This document shows positions 10,429-18,853 of a stretch of DNA of 21,502 nucleotides, in pieces. Under the pieces are notes generated by a model. That model was not told the origin of the DNA and made no database searches. It was given only the letters and a program-made list of their open reading frames with translations. The first letter of the stretch is position 1; each line of letters begins with the position of its first letter. Origin of the DNA: Oehlia diaphana (lineage: Eukaryota; Glomeromycota; Glomeromycetes; Glomerales; Glomeraceae); NCBI GenBank assembly GCA_003833135.1, contig QZLH01001215.1, forward strand, positions 8,207-29,708, in the 5' to 3' direction. A program made the position numbers and the translations under genes.

Positions 10429-11800
10429 GTTAACGTCCATCAACGAAAACCAACGAAAAATAACGAAAGCTACAACACCCAGCATACCAGAAGTCCTCAA
10501 GATCGAAAAAAAACACCTACAAAAAAAGGAAAAAAGTTAGTTAACGTCCATCAACGAAAAATAACGAAAAGCTACAACACCCAGCATACCAGGAGTCCTC
10601 AAGATCGAAAATAAATGCCTACAAAAAAAGGAAAATAGTTAGTTAACGTCCATCAACGAAAAATAACAAAAAGCTACAACACCCAGCATACCAGGAGTCC
10701 TCAAGATCGAAAATAAATGCCTACAAAAAAAAAAAAAAAAAGTTAGAAAAAAACAAAAAAAAAAAAAAAAAAAAAGCTACAACACCCAGCATACCAGGAG
10801 TCCTCAAGATCGAAAATAAATGCCTACAAAAAAAAAAAAAAATAGTTAGTTAACATCCATCAACGAAAAATAATGAAAAGCTACAACACCCAGCATACCA
10901 GGAGTCATCAAGATCGAAAAAAATGCCTACAAAAAAAGGAAAATAGTTAGTTAACGTCCATTAATGAAAACTAACAAAAATCAACACCCCACGCCACCTA
11001 ATAAGTCCTCAAGATCGAAAGAAATACCTACAAAAAAAAAGAAAGAGTTAGTTAACGTCCATCAACTAAAACTAACTAAAATCAACACCCTCCACACCGA
11101 ACAACCTACCAGGAATCCTCAAGATCAAAAAGAACACCTACAAAAAAAAAGAAAAATTGTTACAGCGAAACTAACAAAAACTATAACACCCACACCGAGC
11201 AACCTACCAGGAGTCCTTAATATCGAAAGAAACAACTACAAAAAAAAGAAAAATGTTAGTTAACGTCAATTAACGAAAACTAACAAAAATCAACACCCAC
11301 GCCACCTAATAAGCTTACGAGAAGTCCTCAAGATCGAAAGAAACACCTACAAAAAAAAGAGAGAGTTAGTTAACGTCCATCAACTAAAACTAACTAAAAA
11401 CAACACCCTCCACACCGAAAAACCTACCAGGAGTCCTTAACATCGAAAGAAACAACTACAAAAAAAAAGAAAAATGTTAGTTAACGTCAATTAACGAAAA
11501 CTAACAAAAATCAACACCCCACGCCACCTAATAAGCTTACGAGAAGTCCTCAAGATCAAAAGAAATACCTACAAAAAAAAAGAAAGAGTTAGTTAACGTC
11601 CATCAACTAAAACTAACTAAAAACAACACCCTCCACACCGAACAACCTACCAGGAATCCTCAAGATCAAAAGAAACAACTACAAAAAAAAAGAAAAATGT
11701 TAGTTAACGTCAATTAACGAAAACTAACTAAATGCATCAACTCCAACCAAAGCTTACCAGGAGTGTCTAATGACGAAAAGAATACCCAAGGAGTTAATAA
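10429..11800. repeat. minisatellite, 101-112-bp unit, about 13 copies
   Basis: The landmark GTTAACGTCCAT (or variant) recurs at about 10429, 10540, 10642, 10849, 10950, 11051, 11259, 11369, 11480, 11592 and 11703. Each unit holds AACACCC, TACCAGGAGTCCTCAAGATCGAAA and a poly(A)-rich tract that varies in length. In the right half two unit types alternate, giving a 221-223-bp higher-order period (11259, 11480, 11703). Lys/Thr-rich open frames here are repeat translations without coding support. Confidence 0.88.
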
Positions 11801-11899
11801 GCATTAATTACTTCTAGGCTTCTTCCAGGACGGCAATTCGGCGGCTGTCAACGACAGTGATTTATTCATTAAATTATTGCGAACTGGAATATATATCTA
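11801..11899. other. short unique segment between minisatellite and Helitron
   Basis: It is richer in GC than its surroundings (TTCCAGGACGGCAATTCGGCGG). No frame or RNA motif is recognised. Confidence 0.35.
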
Positions 11900-12707
11900 T
11901 CTATATATAAAATATAAAATAAAAAAATTTCAGAGTTGTGACTCATTTGCGCCTGATCTATTCCGTGTTAATTTGTGTGTAACGTTGACGTGAAAATAAA
12001 TGGGGTGTGATGTCCGAGGTGTTGTGATAAATAGAGATCAGACCACAAAAAAAGTCCCCGAGATAAATATAAACAACGCGATCAAGTGACCATGTGACAT
12101 AAACATCACCTGTAAAACCCGAGGTTGTAACCGAGGGTAGTGTGGTAAGAATTTCCCATTTGACGTTTTACCAGAAAGGCATGATATGTTTCGTTAAATG
12201 TTACCGCATAAAACATTACATCCCTTCTGTAGGCTTACTGTAAAATATTTATTTATATAGAGGCGTGATGTTTTATGCAGTGTATCAAGATCGATACTTT
12301 TGCACCCAATTTTTCCTCGATTTTCATACAAATAATTTAGTATTTTCATATTTTCATAATATTAAAGTTTTTTCGAAAATACTTTTAAAAGTTAATCAAT
12401 TTTTATTGATAATTATTTTTTTACAATTCCTTAATTAATCTGGATTTCATTTTCATTCTACACTCAAATGTCAAATCATTAATATAAATAGCTACATTAT
12501 TGTAAATATAATTTATATCATTTTAATATTATAAATATAATTTAATACATATTATTTTATTAATTTTTGTTGACTAATTATTACCATATTAAATTCCTAA
12601 TTATAAACAAAAACTACTATAACCATCTTTAATTTACTTAATAATACTAAATTTTTCTATTTAAACAAACTCATTGGTCCCGGTGCGAAGCAACGGGTGA
12701 CTGCTAG
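11900..12707 (+). mobile_element. non-autonomous Helitron, about 0.8 kb
   Basis: The 3' end is characteristic: an imperfect 8-bp stem hairpin CCCGGTGCGAAGCAACGGG (12679-12697, GAA loop), six bases, then CTAG at 12704-12707 followed by T. The best 5' end is TCTATATATAAAATATAAAA at 11900 after an A; a second A|TC at 11896 is possible. Insertion between A and T without target duplication, 5' TC and 3' CTRR are the Helitron rules. No Rep/helicase coding region lies between. The 3' end is secure; the 5' end is inferred. Confidence 0.65.
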
Positions 12708-12755
12708 TTTTTTATAAAAAAAAAAAATTCGTAATAATTTCGGTTAAACGATATA

Positions 12756-12864
12756 GAGTATGATATATACCTCTGATGTTGTATAGTATAGTTGATGAAA
12801 ATCTATACAATACAGTATAGTTTTTTTACACTATACTATACAACATCGGAGGTATATCATACTC
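12756..12864. mobile_element. 109-bp palindromic MITE
   Basis: The left arm GAGTATGATATATACCTCTG (extending to about 12793) is the reverse complement of the right arm, which ends CGGAGGTATATCATACTC, with a 2-bp indel and one or two substitutions. The centre is about 35 bp. It would form a long hairpin. No certain target duplication is visible; TA-type flanks are possible. Non-coding. Confidence 0.65.
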
Positions 12865-12931
12865 AATAACTATATTATCTAATAATTTATGAATTTGTTT
12901 GATCAGCATTCAGTATTTTCCTATCACTGTA

Positions 12932-13093
12932 GCAAAAATATGAATCTTGACCCGTCACATGTATTAATCTTGACCCACTGCATGCACGTTGTCGATCACA
13001 TATATTTTACAATACACCATGAATAGGATCGACAACGTGCATGCAGGTGGGTCAAGTTTCACGTACGTGACGGGTCAAGATTCATATATTTGC
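12932..13093 (+). mobile_element. 162-bp MITE copy A with 9-bp target duplication
   Basis: The ends GCAAAAATATGAATCTTGAC and, reversed, GCAAATATATGAATCTTGAC are terminal inverted repeats. A second inner inverted repeat around TGCATGCACGTTGTCGATC makes most of the element fold back. Perfect 9-bp direct repeats ATCACTGTA flank it (12923-12931 and 13094-13102). A 9-bp duplication suggests a Mutator-like non-autonomous family. Confidence 0.85.
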
Positions 13094-13099
13094 ATCACT

Positions 13100-13121
13100 G
13101 TAACATGCGAATAACATGCGA
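13100..13121 (+). promoter_or_regulatory. array-type motifs upstream of the coiled-coil gene
   Basis: GTAACATGCG at 13100-13109 and ATAACATGCG at 13112-13121 sit between the two 162-bp MITEs; another GTAACATGCG is at 13311-13320. These are single arms of the subterminal hairpin unit, placed 460-680 bp before the second gene. A binding-site role is inferred only. Confidence 0.4.
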
Positions 13122-13140
13122 TAATCTTTCTGTCTAACTG

Positions 13141-13302
13141 GCAAATATATGAATCTTGACCCGTCACGTACGTGAAACTTGACCCACCTGCATGCACGTT
13201 GTCGATCCTATTCATGGTGTATTGTAAAATATATGTGATCGACAACGTGCATGCAGTGGGTCAAGATTAATACATGTGACGGGTCAAGATTCATATTTTT
13301 GC
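13141..13302 (-). mobile_element. 162-bp MITE copy A', inverted and identical to copy A
   Basis: By eye this is the exact reverse complement of 12932-13093. It has its own 9-bp target duplication GTCTAACTG (13132-13140 and 13303-13311), different from that of copy A, so the two are separate insertions rather than one palindromic duplication. A 47-bp spacer lies between the copies. Confidence 0.85.
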
Positions 13303-13320
13303 GTCTAACTGTAACATGCG

Positions 13321-13781
13321 AATAAAGGGTGTACGCCTCCTTTTTTTTCAATATAAATATTCCGTCTCCTCATCTCAACAAATCATCTATTTTTTTTGGT
13401 TGGTTTGTTATTTTTTTTTTTAATAATCCAATCATACACCGCCTATTTTTTTTTTTTTTTATATTATCTCGTCTCGTACACCACCTCTATTTTTTTTTTT
13501 ATAATAATCTAGTTTAGTACACCGTCTATTTTTTTTATATTATTTCGTCTCATACACCACCTCTATTTTTTTAATAAATAAATAAATGACCATTTTCCTT
13601 CTTTTATTTATTTAATTAATTATTAAAAGAAAAAATTAAATGTCCTTTGGTTCACTTTTTTCTTTTAAAATAAATAACTATCCATCACTTCTTTTTTTTA
13701 AAAAAAATAACTATAAATCCTCTCATTCCCTTATCAATCCTCTTGTACCTGTATTTTTTAAAATACTATTTTTTTTTATCA
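13321..13781. promoter_or_regulatory. pyrimidine-rich repeated leader upstream of the coiled-coil gene
   Basis: T-rich tracts alternate with TACACCRCCTCTATTTTTT and TCGTCTC pieces, recurring about every 35-43 bp (TACACC near 13434, 13477, 13518 and 13553). No gene fits; the open frame of Phe/Ile residues is a T-tract artefact. CT-rich tracts like this often precede fungal start sites, so it probably holds the promoter and 5' leader of the next gene. Confidence 0.45.
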
Positions 13782-14609
13782 ATGGCACTAAATAAACCTA
13801 TTAAGCAAGCATTTAGTACATTACAAAATCAAATTGATGAATCAGACTATGTTCTTATTACTAAAACAAAAATTATTTTTAAAAACAAAGTATATATAAA
13901 AGCGGATGGAATTTGGGTGGATGATGATAATACAGAACCTTCAGAAGTTCTTTCAGGTCTAGGTCTAGATAAAAAAGAAGAAATAAATTCAATTACAAAT
14001 GAAAATAGTGATTTAAAAAAAAAAATTGAGGAATTAAATTTAAAGATACTTCAATTGGAGGAAGGAGAAGAAGAGCAGGAAGAAGAGGAGGAGGAAGATT
14101 TTGTTCCAAAAAAGAAAGTATCTGGTAAGCCAGCAAGTCAAAATAAAGTCAAAACCGCAATAATTAAGTTTTTTAATGACAATAAAGCAGATGGAGATTT
14201 ACTTGAAAATTTTAGTGAATTTTCAGTAATCTTAGATAAAAATAAGCAAAATAGAATTGAAACATTAAAAAAAATATTTGATAGTATGAAAGGTGGAGCA
14301 AGTGAACGTGTTTATAAATCATTTATTGAGCTTGAAATTTTATATCAATTATATTTAAAAGAATTTGGAAGGAAGAAAGGAAGCAATCTTGCCAAAGACG
14401 AGTTAAACAATATAATTATCACGAAAAAAAAACCATCAATTTATTTTAAAAAAGCTAGTAATTTTTATTTTATATGTAAATATTTGAAAAAAGGAGGGTG
14501 GAAAAAATGTGATCTAGCTCCTACATATTGGGAATCAGTTACCGGCCAAACTTGGAGTAGCATTTTAAATAGTTTAAATTTAGAACAACAAAATGAAAAT
14601 TTATCTTAA
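13782..14609 (+). CDS. unrecognised acidic/coiled-coil protein of the transposon
   Basis: ATG at 13782 begins MALNKPIKQAFSTLQ, giving 275 residues; the in-frame TTG further upstream lies in T-rich leader. Residues about 70-105 form a heptad-like coiled coil followed by an almost pure Glu tract, then a basic KKK segment. The remaining 150 residues are helical-looking with basic patches (KEFGRKKGSN, KYLKKGGWKKCD). I recognise no family. The position between the transposase and the HMG gene, in the same orientation, suggests an accessory DNA- or protein-binding factor. A 32-bp tandem duplication (about 14576-14607 and 14608-14639) creates the stop at 14607-14609; without it the frame would splice into two more exons (to 14846), adding an acidic Glu/Gln-rich tail of about 20 residues. 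The truncated protein may still work. Confidence 0.7.
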   Translation: MALNKPIKQAFSTLQNQIDESDYVLITKTKIIFKNKVYIKADGIWVDDDNTEPSEVLSGLGLDKKEEINSITNENSDLKKKIEELNLKILQLEEGEEEQEEEEEEDFVPKKKVSGKPASQNKVKTAIIKFFNDNKADGDLLENFSEFSVILDKNKQNRIETLKKIFDSMKGGASERVYKSFIELEILYQLYLKEFGRKKGSNLAKDELNNIIITKKKPSIYFKKASNFYFICKYLKKGGWKKCDLAPTYWESVTGQTWSSILNSLNLEQQNENLS

Positions 14610-14846
14610 ATTTAGAACAACAAAATGAAAATTTATCTGAAGGTAAGGTTTTTAATTAATAAAAATTTATTAAAAGTGTGTTATTTTTAAATTAATTTTT
14701 TTTTCTTCTTTTTCAGATAATTCAGAGCAAGAGCAACAAGAGCAACCAAATGAAGAAATAGGTAAGGCTTTTAATAAATTTATAATAAAATGTTTTAATA
14801 GTGTGGGTTATTTTTAAATTAATTTTTTTTATATAATTCAGAATAA
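14608..14846 (+). pseudogene. stranded C-terminal exons of the coiled-coil gene
   Basis: The second copy of the 32-bp duplication ends at GAAG|GTAAGG (donor after 14641). The next exon 14718-14761 reads DNSEQEQQEQPNEEI, and a further intron leads to a TAA just after its acceptor (about 14842-14846). Both introns have good GT-AG borders, so these exons were the original tail and are now cut off by the duplication. Confidence 0.55.
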
Positions 14847-15232
14847 GACCCCCGGAATTAGAGTAATGGATTTTTTAATTAAATTTTTTTTTTTATTTTT
14901 TAAATAATTCTTATATTGTTTTTTAAGAAATTTAAATTTTTTATTAAAATTTTTTTGATATAAATCACTATAAAAATAAATTTAATTTTTGATATGATGC
15001 ACGTTCACATATGTAACATGCGTTAATGTTCCAATGCACAAATCACATGATCATGATATTAAAACCGCGTAATATTAATAAGATTAGAATTCGTTTCTGT
15101 TTCTCACGGTTATTTCAAATTATTGTTGTATCATTTTTACTATAACAAAATGCAAGTATTATAATTTTATTAAAAAGACTTAATAAATTTAAATATATAA
15201 TATCAAATATACTGCATAATATTGAAATTTAG
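14847..15232. promoter_or_regulatory. spacer and likely promoter of the HMG-box gene
   Basis: AT-rich, without a gene. One array-type motif GTAACATGCG stands alone at 15013-15022, followed by TTAATGTTCC as in a hairpin unit missing its second arm. TCACATGATCATGATA follows. The first exon of the HMG gene, with its start codon, should lie here but could not be placed with confidence. Confidence 0.4.
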
Positions 15233-16675
15233 GATTGAAGAATCTTATGATATTGAAAATGAAATAAGCAATGGTTTTGAAAATTCAGGTATTTAAAAAA
15301 TTTAATATTTCTAATTTTTATATAACAATTTTAATTTATTTAATTGAAAATATACTATAGAATTAACAAAAGAAGCTTTAGCTTTAATCGAAGAAATGAG
15401 ATTGAAGCATGAAGCTGAAATCCATTTTTTATCTGAACAACTCAAATTAGAGCCTGAATTTATAAAAGTAAAGATACTGTATATTTTACTATATAAAGAT
15501 ACTTTATTTACCATTATATTTATATTTAAAAGAATTTATTTATTTTTAAAATATTTAAAAGAATATCATGAAATATCAGAGAGAACCTGCACCACGAAAA
15601 AAAAGAAAAATCTCTGCATATAATGTATTCCAAAAGGATTGGTGGGAAAATAATAAAACTAAGGGTATTTAATTAAATAATTTCTATTGTAATTTAACTT
15701 ATCTAATTAATTTATTATTTATATTATTAAGATTACAACTTGTCTACAGCTGATATTCAAAAAGTTTGTGCCAGTGATTGGAAAAAATTAAACGAAAAAG
15801 ATCATCAATTTTATAAAGAAAAAGTAAAAGAAATTTCAGACAGTCAACAATTAAGTTCAATTAATTATATAGAAAATACGAAATCAAGAATGACTGTATT
15901 AAATAAAGGAATATCAGACATTAGAAAAATGGTAAGTATAGCCTAACCCTAACCTTAACCCTAACCCTAATTTAATTAGCAAGATATTTTCAACTAACTT
16001 TACTAACATTTATATTTCAAATTGAATAGTTTTGTTCATTACAAATTACTTGTGGCCAAGAATTTGTAACATTATCTGTATCAAACCGTAATGAATTAGG
16101 TAGTAGTTTTTTTGGAACAAATGCAGGTGAAGAATTTTACCGTAATACACCAAAATTTAAAGATTTTATCACTCCATTTAGAAGTCTATCCAACGTAAAA
16201 TACAATGGTATGTTGTATAAGTAAAAAAAATTTATATATATAAATATTTTTAATATTAAATACTATTCTATTTATTATAGAATATATAGGAATTTTTGCT
16301 AAACAATCATCAGAATCAAATAATAATTACGTTGATGAAAATAATATGGAAATAGATATTAATAAAGCTAACACAAAAGAAGTTCAAAATATGGTTAGAA
16401 AAGTATTGAAAAGCAAATTTGGTATGTTTATTGATTTAATGATTTATTATTTATTACTAATATGAAATTTAAATTTATTTTTATTTTATTTTATAGAAAG
16501 AGATGTCAAATGCACTCAAATACCATATAAAAATTGGCATATACAAAATAAGTATGCTGTTAAAAATTGGCCAGATAATATTACATTTCAAGATTATAGT
16601 AATATCAAAAATGAAAATAACAGAAAAAAAGTATTATTAGCTTTGAAAGATATAGAGTTTGTAAAGTTGGGCTGA
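15233..16675 (+). CDS. HMG-box protein encoded by the transposon, multi-exon
   Basis: Exons with phase-consistent GT-AG borders: 15233-15288, 15361-15467, 15580-15664, 15732-15931, 16030-16207, 16281-16421, 16497-16675 (stop TGA), at least 314 residues. The HMG box spans exons 3-4: basic lead PRKKRK, ISAYNVFQKDWWENN, then ADIQKVCASDWKKL and DHQFYKEKVKE, the pattern of a three-helix HMG domain. An acidic/helical N-terminal part (ELTKEALALIEEMRLKHEAEI) precedes it, and an unrecognised C-terminal part of about 180 residues follows (TCGQEFVTLSVSN, NWHIQNKYAVKNWP). HMG boxes bend DNA and favour cruciform or distorted DNA, so a role at the element's hairpin arrays is attractive (inference). The upstream start exon is not resolved; an in-frame ATG exists at 15396. 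Confidence 0.75.
15941..15971 (+). repeat. interstitial telomere-like tract (CCCTAA)n
   Basis: CCTAACCCTAACC, TTAACCCTAACC and CTAA follow directly after the donor of the HMG gene's fourth intron (GTAAGTATAG, 15932 on). It is about five copies of CCCTAA with one variant, the complement of the common fungal telomere repeat TTAGGG. It lies wholly in the intron. Confidence 0.8.
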
Positions 16676-16852
16676 AATAACCATCTGGCTAGGGAAGCAG
16701 GGTCACGAAAGGTTCAGAGTACCATTGCACGGAAAGCCATTAGCACCCATCTAAGGTGACTAAATTTCAATGTATTTCTGTTTTTATCATGTAATATGTT
16801 TTTTTTTCACATTTACGAATAAAGAAATGCATTTATCTAAAAAAAAAAAAAT
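16676..16852 (+). other. 3' UTR or possible poly(A)-tailed retroposed segment
   Basis: After the HMG stop, about 85 bp (16681-16765) are much richer in GC than anything nearby (CATCTGGCTAGGGAAGCAGG, GGTTCAGAGTACC). T-rich sequence with AATAAAG (16818) and a run of A (about 16841-16851) follows. Either this is the HMG gene's 3' UTR with polyadenylation signal and chance A-run, or a SINE-like or processed-RNA insertion. The GGTTCAGAGTACC piece only loosely recalls a pol III B box, and no target duplication was found. Confidence 0.4.
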
Positions 16853-16959
16853 AATAATGAAATTTAATCATTTGTTTCAATAAATTTTATAAAATTTTCG
16901 ATTTTATTATTTTACATTCATATTCATGTTACAAGCATTTTCATTAAGTGCCAGTATAA

Positions 16960-18485
16960 CAGATAATATGCATGCGTAAGAATTGATGCATGTTACTTCA
17001 CATTCACTCAGAAATAACATCCTGGCATCTGCCCCACTCGCTCAATTGCTCAGAACTTACTTTTATTCCGCTTAATATCATGTTACCCAAACATAACATG
17101 CGCTAATTTGGATGCGCGTTACCCGAACGTAAGCATTTTATTCGGGTAACATGCGCCCGAGTTACCGCGTGCTACGGATGGTAATGCGCATCTGAATTAT
17201 CGCATGTTACAGATGGGTAACATGCGCGCGTTTTCTGACGTAACATGCGTTAATGCTGGCGCATGTTACCCAAATAAAATGTATAAATATTATTTCCAGT
17301 ATAACATGCGTCTGTAATCACCGCATGTTACGACGAATTAGTAACATGCGTACGAATCACCGCATGTTACGAACGAGTAACATGCGTCTGAATCACCGCA
17401 TGTTACATGAGAGTAACATGCGTCAGAACCGCCGCATGTTACGAATGAATAACATGCGCCCAAATTATCGCATGTTACGACACGTAACATGCGCCCGAAG
17501 TTTATGCATGTTACGAGTTTATGCATGTTACAGAAGAGTAACATGCGTCTGAATTAGCGCATGTTACAAAAATAACGAAATAGTAACATGCGTCTGTAAT
17601 TACCGCATGTTACGGCAGAGTAACATGTGCCTGAGTTACCGCATATTACAGAAGAAAGGGTAACATGCGTCTGACTCACCGCATGTTACGGAAGAGTAAC
17701 ATGTGCCCAATTTACCACATGTTACATTCGGAAAACATGCGCCAAAATTATCGCATGTTACGGTCACGTAACATGCGCCAGAGTTGACGCATGTTACAGA
17801 AGAGTAACATGCGTCTGAATCACCGCATGTTACGGAAGGTAACATGCGCCCAAGTTACCGCATGTTACGGCAGAGTAACATGCGCCAGCATTAACGCATG
17901 TCATGGATGAGTAACATGCGCCCAAGTTACCGCATGTTACGGCAGAGTAACATGCGCCCAAGTTACCGCATGTTACGGGAGAGTAACATGCGCCCAAGTT
18001 ACCGCATGTTACGGGAGAGTAACATGCGTCTACATCACCGCATGTTACGGAAGGTAACATGCACAGTATGGGTTTGAGTAATATATGCCCGCATGTTACA
18101 GATAAGTAGTAATATGCGCCTGAGTTACCGCATGTTACGGACGAGTAAGAGTTACCGCATATTATACATTTTGTTTGTGTAACATGCGCCAGCATTAACG
18201 CATGTTACGGTCGGAAAACGCATCGCATGTTACGGAGGAGTAACATGCGCTAATTCAGACGCATGTTACTCCTCCGTAACATGCACAGGCATTAACGTAT
18301 GTTATTTTCTGAATAATGCGAATTAATTTTATGCCAGTGAATGTGAAGTAATATGCGTTAATACCCACGCATGCTATCCAGATGTAAAATCTATATGATA
18401 CTGGAAATAACATAATTATAAACACGCGACAGCATTAACGCATATTACGGATGGGTTATGGAAGGGTAACATGCGTCCGAATTAG
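16960..18485. repeat. right subterminal hairpin array (36-bp units)
   Basis: It starts with degenerate units (16960-17150), becomes regular from about 17150 and runs into the right TIR. Each unit is GTAACATGCG, a 10-nt loop (TCTGAATCAC, CCCAAGTTAC or CCAGCATTAA types), CGCATGTTAC and a 6-nt spacer such as GGCAGA, GGGAGA or GAACGA. It is about twice the length of the left array and has a different set of loops. Cys-Tyr-rich frames on the minus strand are periodic artefacts. Confidence 0.92.
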
Positions 18486-18703
18486 CGCATGTTACATAAA
18501 AGTAACGTGCGATGATATTAACGCATGTTACATCTGTATAGCATGTTACGATTGTTACGTGCTCCAAAATTAACATGCCAAAATTACGCATATTGGGCCA
18601 AAATTAAAAAGTGGGTCACGTGCCGCTAATATGAGGTTATAACCTATGCACCTGAGACATAAATCGTAAGGTTATAACCTTTGATGATCACCCGAATGGG
18701 GTG
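18486..18703 (-). repeat. right terminal inverted repeat, 218 bp
   Basis: Reverse complement of 5473-5681 with a single substitution near the tip and an extra 9 bp around 18548-18556, where GTTAC is doubled (GTTACGATTGTTACGTG). It contains GGTTATAACC twice and CACGTG, as on the left. Confidence 0.92.
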
Positions 18704-18711
18704 ACACCAGG
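18704..18711. repeat. right target site duplication ACACCAGG
   Basis: Exact copy of 5465-5472, abutting the right TIR tip GGGGTG. The flank continues CGATTCAGAGCC, so the empty site would read GGCATTACACCAGGCGATTC. Confidence 0.9.
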
Positions 18712-18853
18712 CGATTCAGAGCCGATTTTGGACTTTGTACAGCAATATGTAGTATTACACAAACAATTATAAATTAAAGTGCAACCTTTTTTTCCTAAAT
18801 ATATCATTAACTTTTCTGACTATAACAAACGACTATAACCAATATATGATAAT

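Larger units (their letters stand above)
5473..18703 (+). mobile_element. 13.2-kb KDZ-type DNA transposon with long TIRs and hairpin arrays
   Basis: Boundaries come from near-identical inverted repeats at both ends, CACTCCATTCGGGTGATC on the left and the complement of CACCCCATTCGGGTGATC on the right, next to the 8-bp duplication ACACCAGG. The order inside is: TIR, hairpin array, transposase gene, non-coding segment with nested repeats, acidic/coiled-coil gene, HMG-box gene, larger hairpin array, TIR. All three genes face right. Only one substitution and one 9-bp indel separate the TIRs, which implies recent movement or conversion. However, the transposase has two frame inconsistencies downstream of its core and the second gene has a frameshifting duplication, so this copy may depend on others. 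Confidence 0.9.

Noticed and set aside
10318..11263. Lys/Thr-rich frames as genes
   Set aside because: They are translations of the 101-112-bp minisatellite, with poly(A) tracts giving Lys runs; the frames change from unit to unit.
13329..13517. Phe-rich 62-codon frame
   Set aside because: T-tract leader repeat before the coiled-coil gene; no coding signal.
16690..16765. tRNA or tRNA-derived gene
   Set aside because: The B-box-like GGTTCAGAGTACC is too far from consensus, no A box fits and no cloverleaf could be drawn.
17253..18195. Cys-rich repeat 'proteins' on both strands of the right array
   Set aside because: Same cause: translations of GTAACATGCG/CGCATGTTAC units.
16960..18485. CRISPR-like array (short repeats with variable spacers)
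   Set aside because: The repeats are inverted hairpin arms with only 6-10-nt intervals, in a spliced eukaryotic genome, with no cas genes; it is a transposon subterminal array.
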